64,000 nt of DNA from Jidongwangia harbinensis (lineage in GTDB: Bacteria > Actinomycetota > Actinomycetes > Mycobacteriales > Micromonosporaceae), in contig NZ_JAIWNC010000025.1 in NCBI RefSeq assembly GCF_020216025.1, forward strand, positions 1 to 64,000, read 5' to 3'. Positions 16,929 to 26,016 of the stretch are shown here, piece after piece. The notes under the pieces were generated by a model. It saw only the letters and a program-made list of their open reading frames with translations, was not told where the DNA came from and did no database searches. The first letter of the stretch is position 1; each line of letters starts with the position of its first letter. The position numbers and the translations under genes are program-made.

Positions 16929-19190
16929 ATGGATGCCCGCAAGCCCGTCAAGGTGGTCAAGGACGTCGTCGAGGCCGCGGCCGAGAAGGTCGCCGACGCC
17001 GTCGGCGCCACGGTCCCCGGCGCGCCGGGCAGCGCCCCGGCGCCCCTCGCGGAACCGACCGCGCCCCACGACCCGCTGCCGCCCAAGAAGGAGCAGGGCG
17101 CCCCGGCGACCCGCACCCCGACCGGCGCGGAGACCGGCGTCCCCGGCACCGCGAAGGGCCAGCAGGGCGCCTACCTCACCACCGCGCAGGGCGCACGACT
17201 GCGCGACACCGACCACTCGCTGAAGGCCGGGCCGCGCGGCCCGGTGCTGCTCCAGGACCACCACCTCCGGGAGAAGATCACCCACTTCGACCACGAGCGC
17301 ATCCCCGAACGCGTGGTGCACGCCCGCGGCGCCGGTGCGCACGGCGTGTTCACCGCCTACGGCACCGCGGAGGGCGTCACCCGGGCCGGCTTCCTGAAAA
17401 AGGGCGCGGAGACCGACGTGTTCGTCCGGTTCTCCACCGTCCTGGGCTCCCGCGGATCGGCCGACACGGTGCGCGACACCCGCGGCTTCGCCACCAAGTT
17501 CTACACCGACGAGGGCACCTTCGACCTGGTCGGCAACAACATCCCGGTCTTCTTCATCCAGGACGCGATCAAGTTCCCGGACATCATCCACGCCGGCAAG
17601 CCGCACCCGGACCGGGAGATCCCGCAGGCACAGAGCGCCCACGACACCTTCTGGGACTTCGTCTCGCTGCACACCGAGGCGCAGCACCACACCATCTGGA
17701 ACATGTCCGACCGCGGCATCCCGCGCTCGTACCGGACGATGGAGGGTTTCGGCGTCCACACCTTCCGGCTGGTCAACGCGGCCGGGGAGACCGCGCTGGC
17801 GAAGTTCCACTGGAAGCCCAAGCTCGGCGTGCACTCCCTGGACTGGGAGGAGGCGCAGCTGCTCGGCGGCATCGACCCGGACTTCCACCGCCGCGACCTG
17901 TACGACGCGATCGAGGCCGGCGCGTTCCCCGAGTGGGAGCTCGGCATCCAGGTGTTCCCGGACACCGACGAGGAAACCTTCGCCGGGATCGACCTGCTGG
18001 ACCCGACAAAGATCGTGCCGGAGGAACTCGCGCCGGTGCAGCCGGTCGGCCGGCTGGTGCTGAACCGGACGCCGACCAACTTCTTCGCCGAGACCGAGCA
18101 GGTCGCGTTCCACCTCGGCCACCTGCCGCCGGGCATCGACGTGACGAACGACCCGCTGTTGCAGGGCCGGCTGTTCTCCTACGTGGACACCCAGCTCACC
18201 CGGCTCGGCGGCCCGAACTACTCGCAGATCCCGGTCAACCGCCCGCACGCCGCGGTCAACGACATGCTGCGCGACGGCTTCCACCAGCACGCGGTGCACG
18301 CCGGGGTGGCGCCGTACCGGCCGAACTCGCTCGACGGCGGCAACCCGTTCCCGGCCGGCGACGCGGAGAACGCGTTCCTGGACGTGCCGGTCACGGTGAC
18401 CGAGGCGCCCAAGGTACGGGCGAACCCGGCCTCCTTCGACGACCACTACAGCCAGGTCCGCCTGTTCTGGCTGAGCATGTCGCCGGTGGAGCGCGAGCAC
18501 ATCATCCGGGCCTACACGTTCGAGCTCGGCAAGTGCTATGAGCAGGCCGTCAAGGAACGGCAGCTGCAGTGCCTCGCCAACGTCGACCCGGTGCTGTGCG
18601 CGGAGGTCGCCACCGGACTGGGCCTGCCCGCGCCGGAGCCGACCGTGCCGCTGGCCGACGTCGCGCCCAGCCCGGTGCTGTCCCAGATCGGCCGCGAGTG
18701 GCCGGCCGACGGCCGGATCATCGGGATCGTCGTCGACCCGGACGGCGACCTCGACGGCGTCCGCGCGGTCCGCCGCGAGGTGTTCGCGGCCGGTCTGGTG
18801 CCGCTGCTGATCGCCCCGCACGGCGGTCTGGTGGGCGACCTGCCGGTGCAGCGGACGTTCGCCACCGGCCGGTCGGTGGAGTTCGACGCGGTGCTGCTCG
18901 CCGGCGCCCCGGTGCCTGCGCCGGACGCGCTGCCGGCCCGCGACGCCAAGGCCGGTGCGGCCGGTCCGGCCACCGTGGATCCCCGGGTGCTGCTGCTGGT
19001 CGAGGAGTGCTGGCGGCACGCCAAGGCGATCGGCGCGTGGGGCGCCGGCGTCACCGTGCTGCAGCAGGCCGGGGTGAGCGGCACGCCGGGCGTGGTCACG
19101 GCGGACTCCGGTACGGAGGCGTTCGCGGCCGTGCAGCAGTTGCTGGCGGCGCACCGGGTTTGGGAACGGTTCCCGGCGTCCGTGGCCTGA
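16929..19190 (+). CDS. katE: Large-subunit monofunctional heme catalase (HPII type)
   Basis: A 753-residue clade-2 catalase, the same length as E. coli KatE. It converts hydrogen peroxide to water and oxygen. The heme-pocket His131 (RVVHARGAGAHG), the Asn of LVGNNIPVFFIQD and the heme ligand Tyr418 (RLFSYVDTQLTR) match the E. coli residues H128, N201 and Y415. The C-terminal flavodoxin-like domain of large catalases is present (GRIIGIVVDPDGDLDGV onward). The N-terminal 85 residues are a charged, Pro/Ala-rich extension. The start ATG 16929 has GGAGGAA upstream. Its stop lies in the first copy of a 29-bp tandem array. Confidence 0.96.
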   Translation: MDARKPVKVVKDVVEAAAEKVADAVGATVPGAPGSAPAPLAEPTAPHDPLPPKKEQGAPATRTPTGAETGVPGTAKGQQGAYLTTAQGARLRDTDHSLKAGPRGPVLLQDHHLREKITHFDHERIPERVVHARGAGAHGVFTAYGTAEGVTRAGFLKKGAETDVFVRFSTVLGSRGSADTVRDTRGFATKFYTDEGTFDLVGNNIPVFFIQDAIKFPDIIHAGKPHPDREIPQAQSAHDTFWDFVSLHTEAQHHTIWNMSDRGIPRSYRTMEGFGVHTFRLVNAAGETALAKFHWKPKLGVHSLDWEEAQLLGGIDPDFHRRDLYDAIEAGAFPEWELGIQVFPDTDEETFAGIDLLDPTKIVPEELAPVQPVGRLVLNRTPTNFFAETEQVAFHLGHLPPGIDVTNDPLLQGRLFSYVDTQLTRLGGPNYSQIPVNRPHAAVNDMLRDGFHQHAVHAGVAPYRPNSLDGGNPFPAGDAENAFLDVPVTVTEAPKVRANPASFDDHYSQVRLFWLSMSPVEREHIIRAYTFELGKCYEQAVKERQLQCLANVDPVLCAEVATGLGLPAPEPTVPLADVAPSPVLSQIGREWPADGRIIGIVVDPDGDLDGVRAVRREVFAAGLVPLLIAPHGGLVGDLPVQRTFATGRSVEFDAVLLAGAPVPAPDALPARDAKAGAAGPATVDPRVLLLVEECWRHAKAIGAWGAGVTVLQQAGVSGTPGVVTADSGTEAFAAVQQLLAAHRVWERFPASVA

Positions 19191-19329
19191 CGCCGGACCG
19201 CGGCGGTGCGGCGGCCTGACGCCGGACCGCCGCGGTGCGGTGGCCTGACGCCGGACCGCGGCGGTGCGGTGGCCTGACGCCGGACCGCGGCGGTGCGGTG
19301 GCCTGACGCCCGAGCGCGGCGGTGCGGTG
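19185..19329. repeat. 29-bp tandem array starting on the katE stop codon (five copies)
   Basis: Units begin at 19185, 19214, 19243, 19272 and 19301, an exact 29-base period. Each unit starts GGCCTGACGCC and continues with GGACCGCGGCGGTGCGGT. The first holds the real stop TGA of katE (19188-19190). As 29 is not a multiple of three, the TGA in successive units falls in all three frames. The last unit is slightly degenerate (CCGAGC). Confidence 0.9.
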
Positions 19330-19382
19330 TCCGGGCCACCCCGGCCCGCGGCGGTGCGGTGTCCGGGCCACCCCGGGCCGCA
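19319..19382. repeat. 32-bp direct repeat (two copies) following the katE array
   Basis: GGCGGTGCGGTGTCCGGGCC begins a unit of 32 bases that occurs twice (19319-19350 and 19351-19382). It shares GGCGGTGCGGT with the 29-bp units before it, so it appears to be a diverged continuation of that array. Confidence 0.75.
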
Positions 19383-19435
19383 CCGGACCTTGCACGGCTC
19401 CCGCTCCACCAAGTCATCACCCCCGCCCCCGCCCC

Positions 19436-19514
19436 GCCGATCTTGGAGTTGTGGTGCCGGATTTGTCGGTGCGACGCGGCCTTTGTTCCACCTCGACTTT
19501 CGCCCGTTAGCCGG
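19436..19514. repeat. Dispersed intergenic element, copy A
   Basis: About 80 bases matching 28590-28676: GATC-TGGA-TTGTGG-GCCGGA--TGTCGGTGCGA-GCGGC, then a less conserved tail with CCCG-TTAG-CG. About 40 of the first 50 positions are identical. Read on the minus strand both copies would encode AASHRQ(I/V)R-H-S(K/R)I, but no start and no protein-like composition supports a gene. The related GATCTTGGACTTG also occurs inverted near 19805-19820. Confidence 0.75.
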
Positions 19515-19579
19515 GCGGTCGCAGGTCCGCGCCGCTCGTGCAGTGCCGCACATCCGCGCAATGCTGGGGCCCTGGCGAG

Positions 19580-19800
19580 GTGGGTGGAGCTGGGGTGCGG
19601 TGGGTGCCAGATATCCGCACAGCGCTCCGCCGCGGGCGGGGGGTGTGCAGTTCGGGCGCGGTAGGTGCCGGAAATCCCCACAGCGCTCCACCGCGGGCGA
19701 AGGGTGCGCAGTTCGGGCGCGGTAGATGCCGGAGATCCGCACAGCGCTCCACCGCCGACGACGAGAGTGCCGCTCGGGCGCGGTAGGTGCCGAGCTCCCA
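19580..19800. repeat. 61-bp tandem repeat, about 3.5 copies
   Basis: The core CACAGCGCTCC occurs at 19618, 19679 and 19740, an exact 61-base period. Around it GTTCGGGCGCGGTAGGTGCCG and GAGATCCG-ACAGCGCTCCACCGC recur with a few differences. The array fills most of the space between the dispersed element and the DksA-like gene. It has no coding capacity that I can support. Confidence 0.85.
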
Positions 19801-19832
19801 TCGCAAGTCCAAGATCTGCAAGAAGACGGGCG

Positions 19833-19838
19833 TAGGGT
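19833..19838 (+). promoter_or_regulatory. Leaderless-type -10 box (TAGGGT) of the DksA-like gene
   Basis: TAGGGT is followed by six bases and the GTG at 19845. The same bases are G-rich and could in part serve as a ribosome-binding site, so a short leader is also possible. Confidence 0.35.
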
Positions 19839-19844
19839 GGGGTC

Positions 19845-20186
19845 GTGAGCAGGGACGTCGGGACCCGTGACACGCTGCGGCGACTGTGGGAGCGGGCGCG
19901 GGACGAGGCCGGCACGCTCGAGGCCGATCTGCGGAGCCTGTTCGAGGCGTCCCGGTCGTCCAACGCCGACGACGAGCACGACCCCGAGGGCACCACGATC
20001 GCGTACGAGCGGGCGCAGCTGACCGCGGTGCTGGACGCGACCCGCCGGCGGATCGGCGAGCTGGAGGTCGCGATGCAGCGGCTCGATGCGGGCGGTTACG
20101 GCGTGTGCGAACAGTGCGGGCGGCCGATCCCGGCGGCGCGGCTCGAGGCGCGGCCGACCGCACGCACCTGCGTCGGCTGCACCTGA
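19845..20186 (+). CDS. DksA/TraR-family zinc-finger protein
   Basis: A 113-residue protein. A helical coiled-coil region (about 5-75) is followed by a four-Cys zinc finger (CEQCGRPIPAARLEARPTA then CVGC) near the C terminus. Members bind the RNA polymerase secondary channel. In actinobacteria short DksA-like proteins of this form (CarD-independent) are often of unknown role. The coiled-coil tip has acidic residues (SSNADDEHDPEG). The start GTG 19845 sits six bases after a TAGGGT box. The gene converges with a SpoIIE phosphatase 46 bp away. Confidence 0.85.
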   Translation: MSRDVGTRDTLRRLWERARDEAGTLEADLRSLFEASRSSNADDEHDPEGTTIAYERAQLTAVLDATRRRIGELEVAMQRLDAGGYGVCEQCGRPIPAARLEARPTARTCVGCT

Positions 20187-20232
20187 CGCCGGCGGCCGCC
20201 GGTTCACGCTCGCGACGATGCCGGGGCCGGGT

Positions 20233-21480
20233 TCACTCCTCGATGGTGAGCGGCTCGCGCGCGGACGACGTGAACACCTCGGTGTCCGACGGCGTCGGTG
20301 CCGGGCTGCGCCACTCGGCGAGCAGCACGGTGGCGTCGTCCTGGAGCCGGTCGTCCTGGTAGTCCAGCACCGCGTGGACCAGCCGCCGCATCGTTTCCGG
20401 CGCCGACAACTGGTCGGCCAGGGCCTTGGTGGTGAACTCGACCAGGCGCTCGACGCCGAACTCCTCGCCGTCGGGCGACCGTGCCTCGGTGATGCCGTCG
20501 GTGTAGAGCAGCAGCCGGTCGCCGGGCTCCAGGGCCTCCTCCACCACCACCGGAGGCCGCCGGTCACCCAGCGACACCGGCAGGGCGGTCGGGCTGGGCA
20601 GCACCTTCACCACCTTGCCCTGGCGCAGCACGATCCCGCTCGGATGGCCCGCGGAGATCACCCGCAGCGCTCCGGTGACCTGGTCCAGCTCGGCGAAGAC
20701 CGCGGTGATCATTCCGGCCCGGTCGTGGGCGCGGACCGCGTTGTCGATGTGGTGGTAGGTGTCGATCAGGCCCAGCCCGGCGCGCCGGGCGTTGCGGTAG
20801 GCGCCGAGCGCCAGCGACGCCAGCATCACCGCGCGGGTCCCGCCGGCCGAGCCGTGCCCGGCCGCGTCGAACAGCGCCAGGTGGGCGGTGTCGCCGTTGA
20901 CGGCGTAGTCGAAGGCGTCGCCGCCGACGTCGTAGCTGGGTTCCAGCACGCCGCTGATCATCAGGTGCCCGGTGGAGAACGACAGCGGCGGCAGCTGGGC
21001 CCGGAGCATCTCCGCGGCCAGTTGCATCGGCTCCCGGCGGCGCAGGCGTTCGATCGTGTCGCTGTACAGGCTGCGCGTCACCACCAGTTCCGCCAGCAGC
21101 GACGCCACCAGGGCACAGTCGTCGGCCGCCTGGTCCGGGACCGGGCCGTCGAAGACCACCTCGAGTACGCCCATCCGTTCGGCGCCGTTGAGCAGTGGCG
21201 CCCACAGCCGGGGCCCGTCGGGCTCGGCCTCGCTGAGGCACGTGGTGATCATGCTGAACGCCCGCCCGGCCAGGGTGCCGTCGATGCCGAAGCACCGGCG
21301 CTCCGGCGCGGACCCGCCGAGCAGCGGGATCAGCTCGCGCTGCTGGTGGTCGACCAGATAGATCACCATGGCCCGGGCGTCGACCAGCCGGGCGGCACGC
21401 ATCGCCATCTCGGGCAGGTCCTCGGGACGGGCGTGGTGCGACTGCCGCAACAGATGGCGCAGTGATTCCAGCGTGCTCAC
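20233..21480 (-). CDS. SpoIIE-type serine phosphatase with N-terminal sensor region
   Basis: A 415-residue protein. The first 150 residues look like a GAF-type sensor (ARAMVIYLVDHQQRELIPLLG, WAPLLNGAERMGVLEVVF). Residues about 175-395 are a PP2C/SpoIIE domain with VGGDAFDYAVNGD and LFDAAGHGSAGG as metal-site motifs and DDATVLLAEW near the end. It belongs to the class that dephosphorylates STAS antagonists. GTG 21480 is chosen as the first start that leaves the sensor intact; the ribosome-binding site is poor. It follows the acyl-CoA dehydrogenase gene on the same strand after 29 bp and may be transcribed from its promoter. Confidence 0.85.
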   Translation of the reverse strand: MSTLESLRHLLRQSHHARPEDLPEMAMRAARLVDARAMVIYLVDHQQRELIPLLGGSAPERRCFGIDGTLAGRAFSMITTCLSEAEPDGPRLWAPLLNGAERMGVLEVVFDGPVPDQAADDCALVASLLAELVVTRSLYSDTIERLRRREPMQLAAEMLRAQLPPLSFSTGHLMISGVLEPSYDVGGDAFDYAVNGDTAHLALFDAAGHGSAGGTRAVMLASLALGAYRNARRAGLGLIDTYHHIDNAVRAHDRAGMITAVFAELDQVTGALRVISAGHPSGIVLRQGKVVKVLPSPTALPVSLGDRRPPVVVEEALEPGDRLLLYTDGITEARSPDGEEFGVERLVEFTTKALADQLSAPETMRRLVHAVLDYQDDRLQDDATVLLAEWRSPAPTPSDTEVFTSSAREPLTIEE

Positions 21481-21509
21481 GATCAAGGCATACCCGATGG
21501 TACGAGGGA

Positions 21510-22658
21510 TCACTCCGCCGGCAGGCCGTCGAGGCGGGCCAGGATCTGCAGCATCACCTCGTCGGCGCCCGCACCGATCGAGATGAGCCGGGTGTCGCGG
21601 AGCATCCGGGCGGTCCAGGTCTCCTCCAGGTAGCCCATGCCGCCGTGGAACTGCAGGCACCAGTCGGCCACCTCGCGGACCAGCCGGCCCGCCTTCAGCT
21701 TCGCCACCGTGGCGTACCGGGTGATGTCCTCGCCGGCCATCAGCGCCTCGCAGGTGATCAGGTTGTGGCTGCGCAGCAGCTCCACCTCGGCCTGCAACTC
21801 GGTTAGCCGGAACGCGACGTACTGCCGGTCGGCGAGCGGCCGGCCGAAGACGGTGCGGTCGCGGACGTACTCCCGGGTCCGGTCCAGGGCGTACTGACAG
21901 GTGCCGACGGTGGTGTACGCGGCGAACATCCGCTCGGTGACGAACTGCCGCATCTGCTGCTGGAAGCCGCGTCCTACCTCGCCGATGGTGTTGGCGACCG
22001 GGACCCGCACCTCGTCCAGCACCAGTTCGGCGGTGTCCGAGCAGCGGTTGCCGAGCTTGTCGAAGGTGCGCGCGACGTGGAACCCGGGCCGGTCGGTGGG
22101 CACCACGATCTGCGACATCCCGCGGTATCCGCCCTCGTCCGAGGTGCGCGCCAGCAGGCAGAGCCAGTTGGCCTGGGCCCCGTTGGTGATGTAGACCTTG
22201 CGGCCGGTGATGACCCAGTCGCCGCCGTCCCGGACCGCCCGGGTGGCCAGCCGGGCGACGTCGGAGCCGGTGTCCGGCTCGGTGACCGCGACCGCGGTGA
22301 CCGCGGTGCCCGCGACGGCCGGCGCGAGGTAGCGCTGCTTCAGCTCGTCCGAGCCGAACTCGTGCAGCGACGGCGTGGCCATCATCGCCTGGACGCCGAT
22401 GGCCATTCCGACGCCGCTGGCGTGGATCCGCCCGTACTCCTCGGCGGCGGCCAGCTGGAAGCTGGGGTCGGCGCCCTCGCCGCCGTACGCCTCGTCGTAC
22501 TCGAGGCCGAGCAGGCCCAGCGCCGCGGCCTTGCCGAACAGGTCGTGCAGCGGCACCCGCCCGGCCGCCTCCCACTCGTCGACGAACGGGTTGACCTCGG
22601 TGTCGACGAACCGCCGCACGGTTTCGGCGAGTGCCCGGTGGTCCTCGGTGAGGCGCAT
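21510..22658 (-). CDS. Acyl-CoA dehydrogenase
   Basis: A 382-residue flavoenzyme that introduces a double bond next to the thioester of an acyl-CoA. The start is MRLTEDHRALAETVRRFVDTEVNPF; the substrate/FAD motifs AVTEPDTGSDVARLATRA and WVITGRKVYITNG are typical, as is the C-terminal QFHGGMGYLEE region. It lies divergent from the AtuA-like/carboxylase operon. In terpene (citronellol/geraniol) or leucine-type routes such an enzyme makes the unsaturated acyl-CoA that the carboxylase then uses, so a role in that pathway is inferred. The start ATG 22658 has a TAGCGT box six bases upstream and no good ribosome-binding site. Confidence 0.92.
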   Translation of the reverse strand: MRLTEDHRALAETVRRFVDTEVNPFVDEWEAAGRVPLHDLFGKAAALGLLGLEYDEAYGGEGADPSFQLAAAEEYGRIHASGVGMAIGVQAMMATPSLHEFGSDELKQRYLAPAVAGTAVTAVAVTEPDTGSDVARLATRAVRDGGDWVITGRKVYITNGAQANWLCLLARTSDEGGYRGMSQIVVPTDRPGFHVARTFDKLGNRCSDTAELVLDEVRVPVANTIGEVGRGFQQQMRQFVTERMFAAYTTVGTCQYALDRTREYVRDRTVFGRPLADRQYVAFRLTELQAEVELLRSHNLITCEALMAGEDITRYATVAKLKAGRLVREVADWCLQFHGGMGYLEETWTARMLRDTRLISIGAGADEVMLQILARLDGLPAE

Positions 22659-22664
22659 CCATCG

Positions 22665-22670
22665 ACGCTA
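22665..22670 (-). promoter_or_regulatory. Leaderless-type -10 box (TAGCGT) of the acyl-CoA dehydrogenase gene
   Basis: On the minus strand TAGCGT is followed by six bases and the ATG at 22658. The 24-bp palindrome at 22688-22711 covers the place where the -35 would fall, so a bound repressor could block this promoter. Confidence 0.5.
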
Positions 22671-22687
22671 GCGAACCCGTCCCCGGC

Positions 22688-22711
22688 AAAACAAGCAAGC
22701 TTGCTTGTTTT
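22688..22711. promoter_or_regulatory. Perfect 24-bp palindromic operator in the divergent acyl-CoA locus
   Basis: AAAACAAGCAAG (22688-22699) is followed directly by its exact reverse complement (22700-22711). It is a zero-gap palindrome in the 77-bp space between the divergent acyl-CoA dehydrogenase and AtuA-like genes. It is AT-rich, in sharp contrast to its surroundings. The size and symmetry fit a TetR dimer pair, and the TetR gene at the end of the operon (27958-28575) is the natural candidate for its ligand-responsive repressor. Confidence 0.8.
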
Positions 22712-22735
22712 CCCGGGCTGTGCCACCGTCACGGG

Positions 22736-24417
<1,682 letters not shown>

Positions 24418-24421
<4 letters not shown>

Positions 24422-26016
24422 CCGTGCTGCCCACCGCGCTCGACCCGGACGGCCCGGCCGCCGCAGCCGCCCGGCAGGCCATGCTGGACGCGCTCGACGA
24501 GGTCGCCGCCGAGCACGCCACGGCGGTGGCCGGCGGCGGAGAGAAGGCCGTCGCCCGGCACCACGCCCGCGGCAAGCTGACCGTCCGGGAACGGATCGAG
24601 CTCCTGCTCGACCTGGACTCGCCGTTCCTGGAACTGGCCGCGCTGGCCGGCTACGGGTCCCCGTTTCCCACCGGCGGCAGCGTGGTCGCCGGGATCGGCG
24701 TGGTCAGCGGGGTGGAGTGCCTGGTGATCGGCAACGACCCCACGGTGAAGGGCGGCGCCAGCAACCCGTGGTCGCTGCGCAAGACGCTGCGGATGCACGA
24801 GATCGCGGCGCAGAACCGGTTGCCGCTGATCGCGCTCGTCGAGTCCGGCGGCGCCGACCTGCCCACCCAGAAGGAGGTGTTCATCCCGGGCGGCGCGGTC
24901 TTCCGCGACCTCACCCGGCTGTCCGCCGCCGGGATCCCGACGATCGCGGTGGTCTTCGGCAACTCCACGGCCGGCGGCGCCTACCTGCCCGGGATGAGCG
25001 ACCACGTGGTGATGATCGAACGGCGGTCCAAGGTGTTCCTGGCCGGCCCGCCGCTGGTCAGGGCCGCCACCGGTGAGGAGTCCGACGACGAGTCGCTGGG
25101 CGGCGCCGAGATGCACGCCCGGGTGTCCGGCCTGGCCGACCACTACGCGGTGGACGAGCCGGACGCGATCCGGATCGGCCGGCGGATCGTCGCGCGCCTG
25201 AACTGGCGCAAGGCGTCCGGCCCGGCGACCGCCGCACCGAAGCCGCCGCGCTACCCCGCCGACGACCTGCTGGCGATCGTGCCGCCGGACCTGAAGTCGC
25301 CGTTCGATCCCCGGGAGGTGATCGCGCGGATCGTCGACGACAGCGACTTCGACGAGGTGAAACCCCGCTACGGCGACTCGCTGGTGACCGGCTGGGCCGA
25401 GCTGTACGGCTATCCGGTCGGCATCCTGGCCAACGCCCGCGGCGTGCTGTTCAGCGCCGAGGCGCAGAAGGCGGCCCAGTTCATCCAGCTGGCCAACCGG
25501 TCGCACACGCCGCTGCTGTTCCTGCACAACACCACCGGGTTCATGGTCGGCAAGGAGTACGAGCAGGGCGGGATCATCAAGCACGGCGCCCTGATGATCA
25601 ACGCGGTGTCCAACTCCACCGTCCCGCACCTGTCGCTGCTGATCGGCAACTCGTACGGCGCCGGCCACTACGGCATGTGCGGCCGGGCGTACGATCCGCG
25701 CTTCGTCTTCGCCTGGCCCAGCGCCCGGTCCGCGGTGATGGGCGCGCAGCAGCTCGCCGACGTCACCTACCTGGTGTCCAAGGCGTCCGCGCTGGCCCAG
25801 GGCAGGCCGTTCCAGGAAGACGGCGCGCAGGCCGTCCGGCACGCGATCGAACAGCAGATCTCCGCGGAGGCGATGCCGATGGTCCTGTCCGGACTGGTCT
25901 ACGACGACGGCATCATCGACCCCCGGGACACCCGCGACGTGCTCGGCATCGCGCTGTCCGCCATCCACACCGCGCCGGTCCGGGGCACCGACGCCTACGG
26001 CGTCTTCCGGATGTGA
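24418..26016 (+). CDS. Acyl-CoA carboxylase, carboxyltransferase (beta) subunit
   Basis: A 532-residue carboxyltransferase that moves CO2 from carboxybiotin to an acyl-CoA. Both crotonase-like halves are visible: the N half (GKLTVRERIELLLD, VVFGNSTAGGAYLPGMSDHVVM) and the C half (FLHNTTGFMVGKEYEQGGIIKHGA, YGAGHYGMCGRAYDPRF). The presence of AtuA and an acyl-CoA dehydrogenase points to 3-methylcrotonyl-CoA or geranyl-CoA as substrate rather than acetyl- or propionyl-CoA; this is an inference from context. It overlaps its neighbours on both sides by four bases (GTGA, GTGA). Confidence 0.93.

Noticed and set aside
19185..19382. Possible CRISPR array, because units are 29 bp long
   Set aside because: Units are directly adjacent with no spacers, and no cas genes are present.
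20187..20200. 14-bp palindrome CCGGCGGCCGCCGG after the DksA-like gene
   Set aside because: A gapless G/C palindrome of this size is expected by chance in such GC-rich sequence; too short a loop for a terminator.
16824..20567. A 1247-codon minus frame antisense to katE
   Set aside because: It crosses the catalase, the repeats and the DksA gene without any recognisable domain; the repeats merely keep it open.
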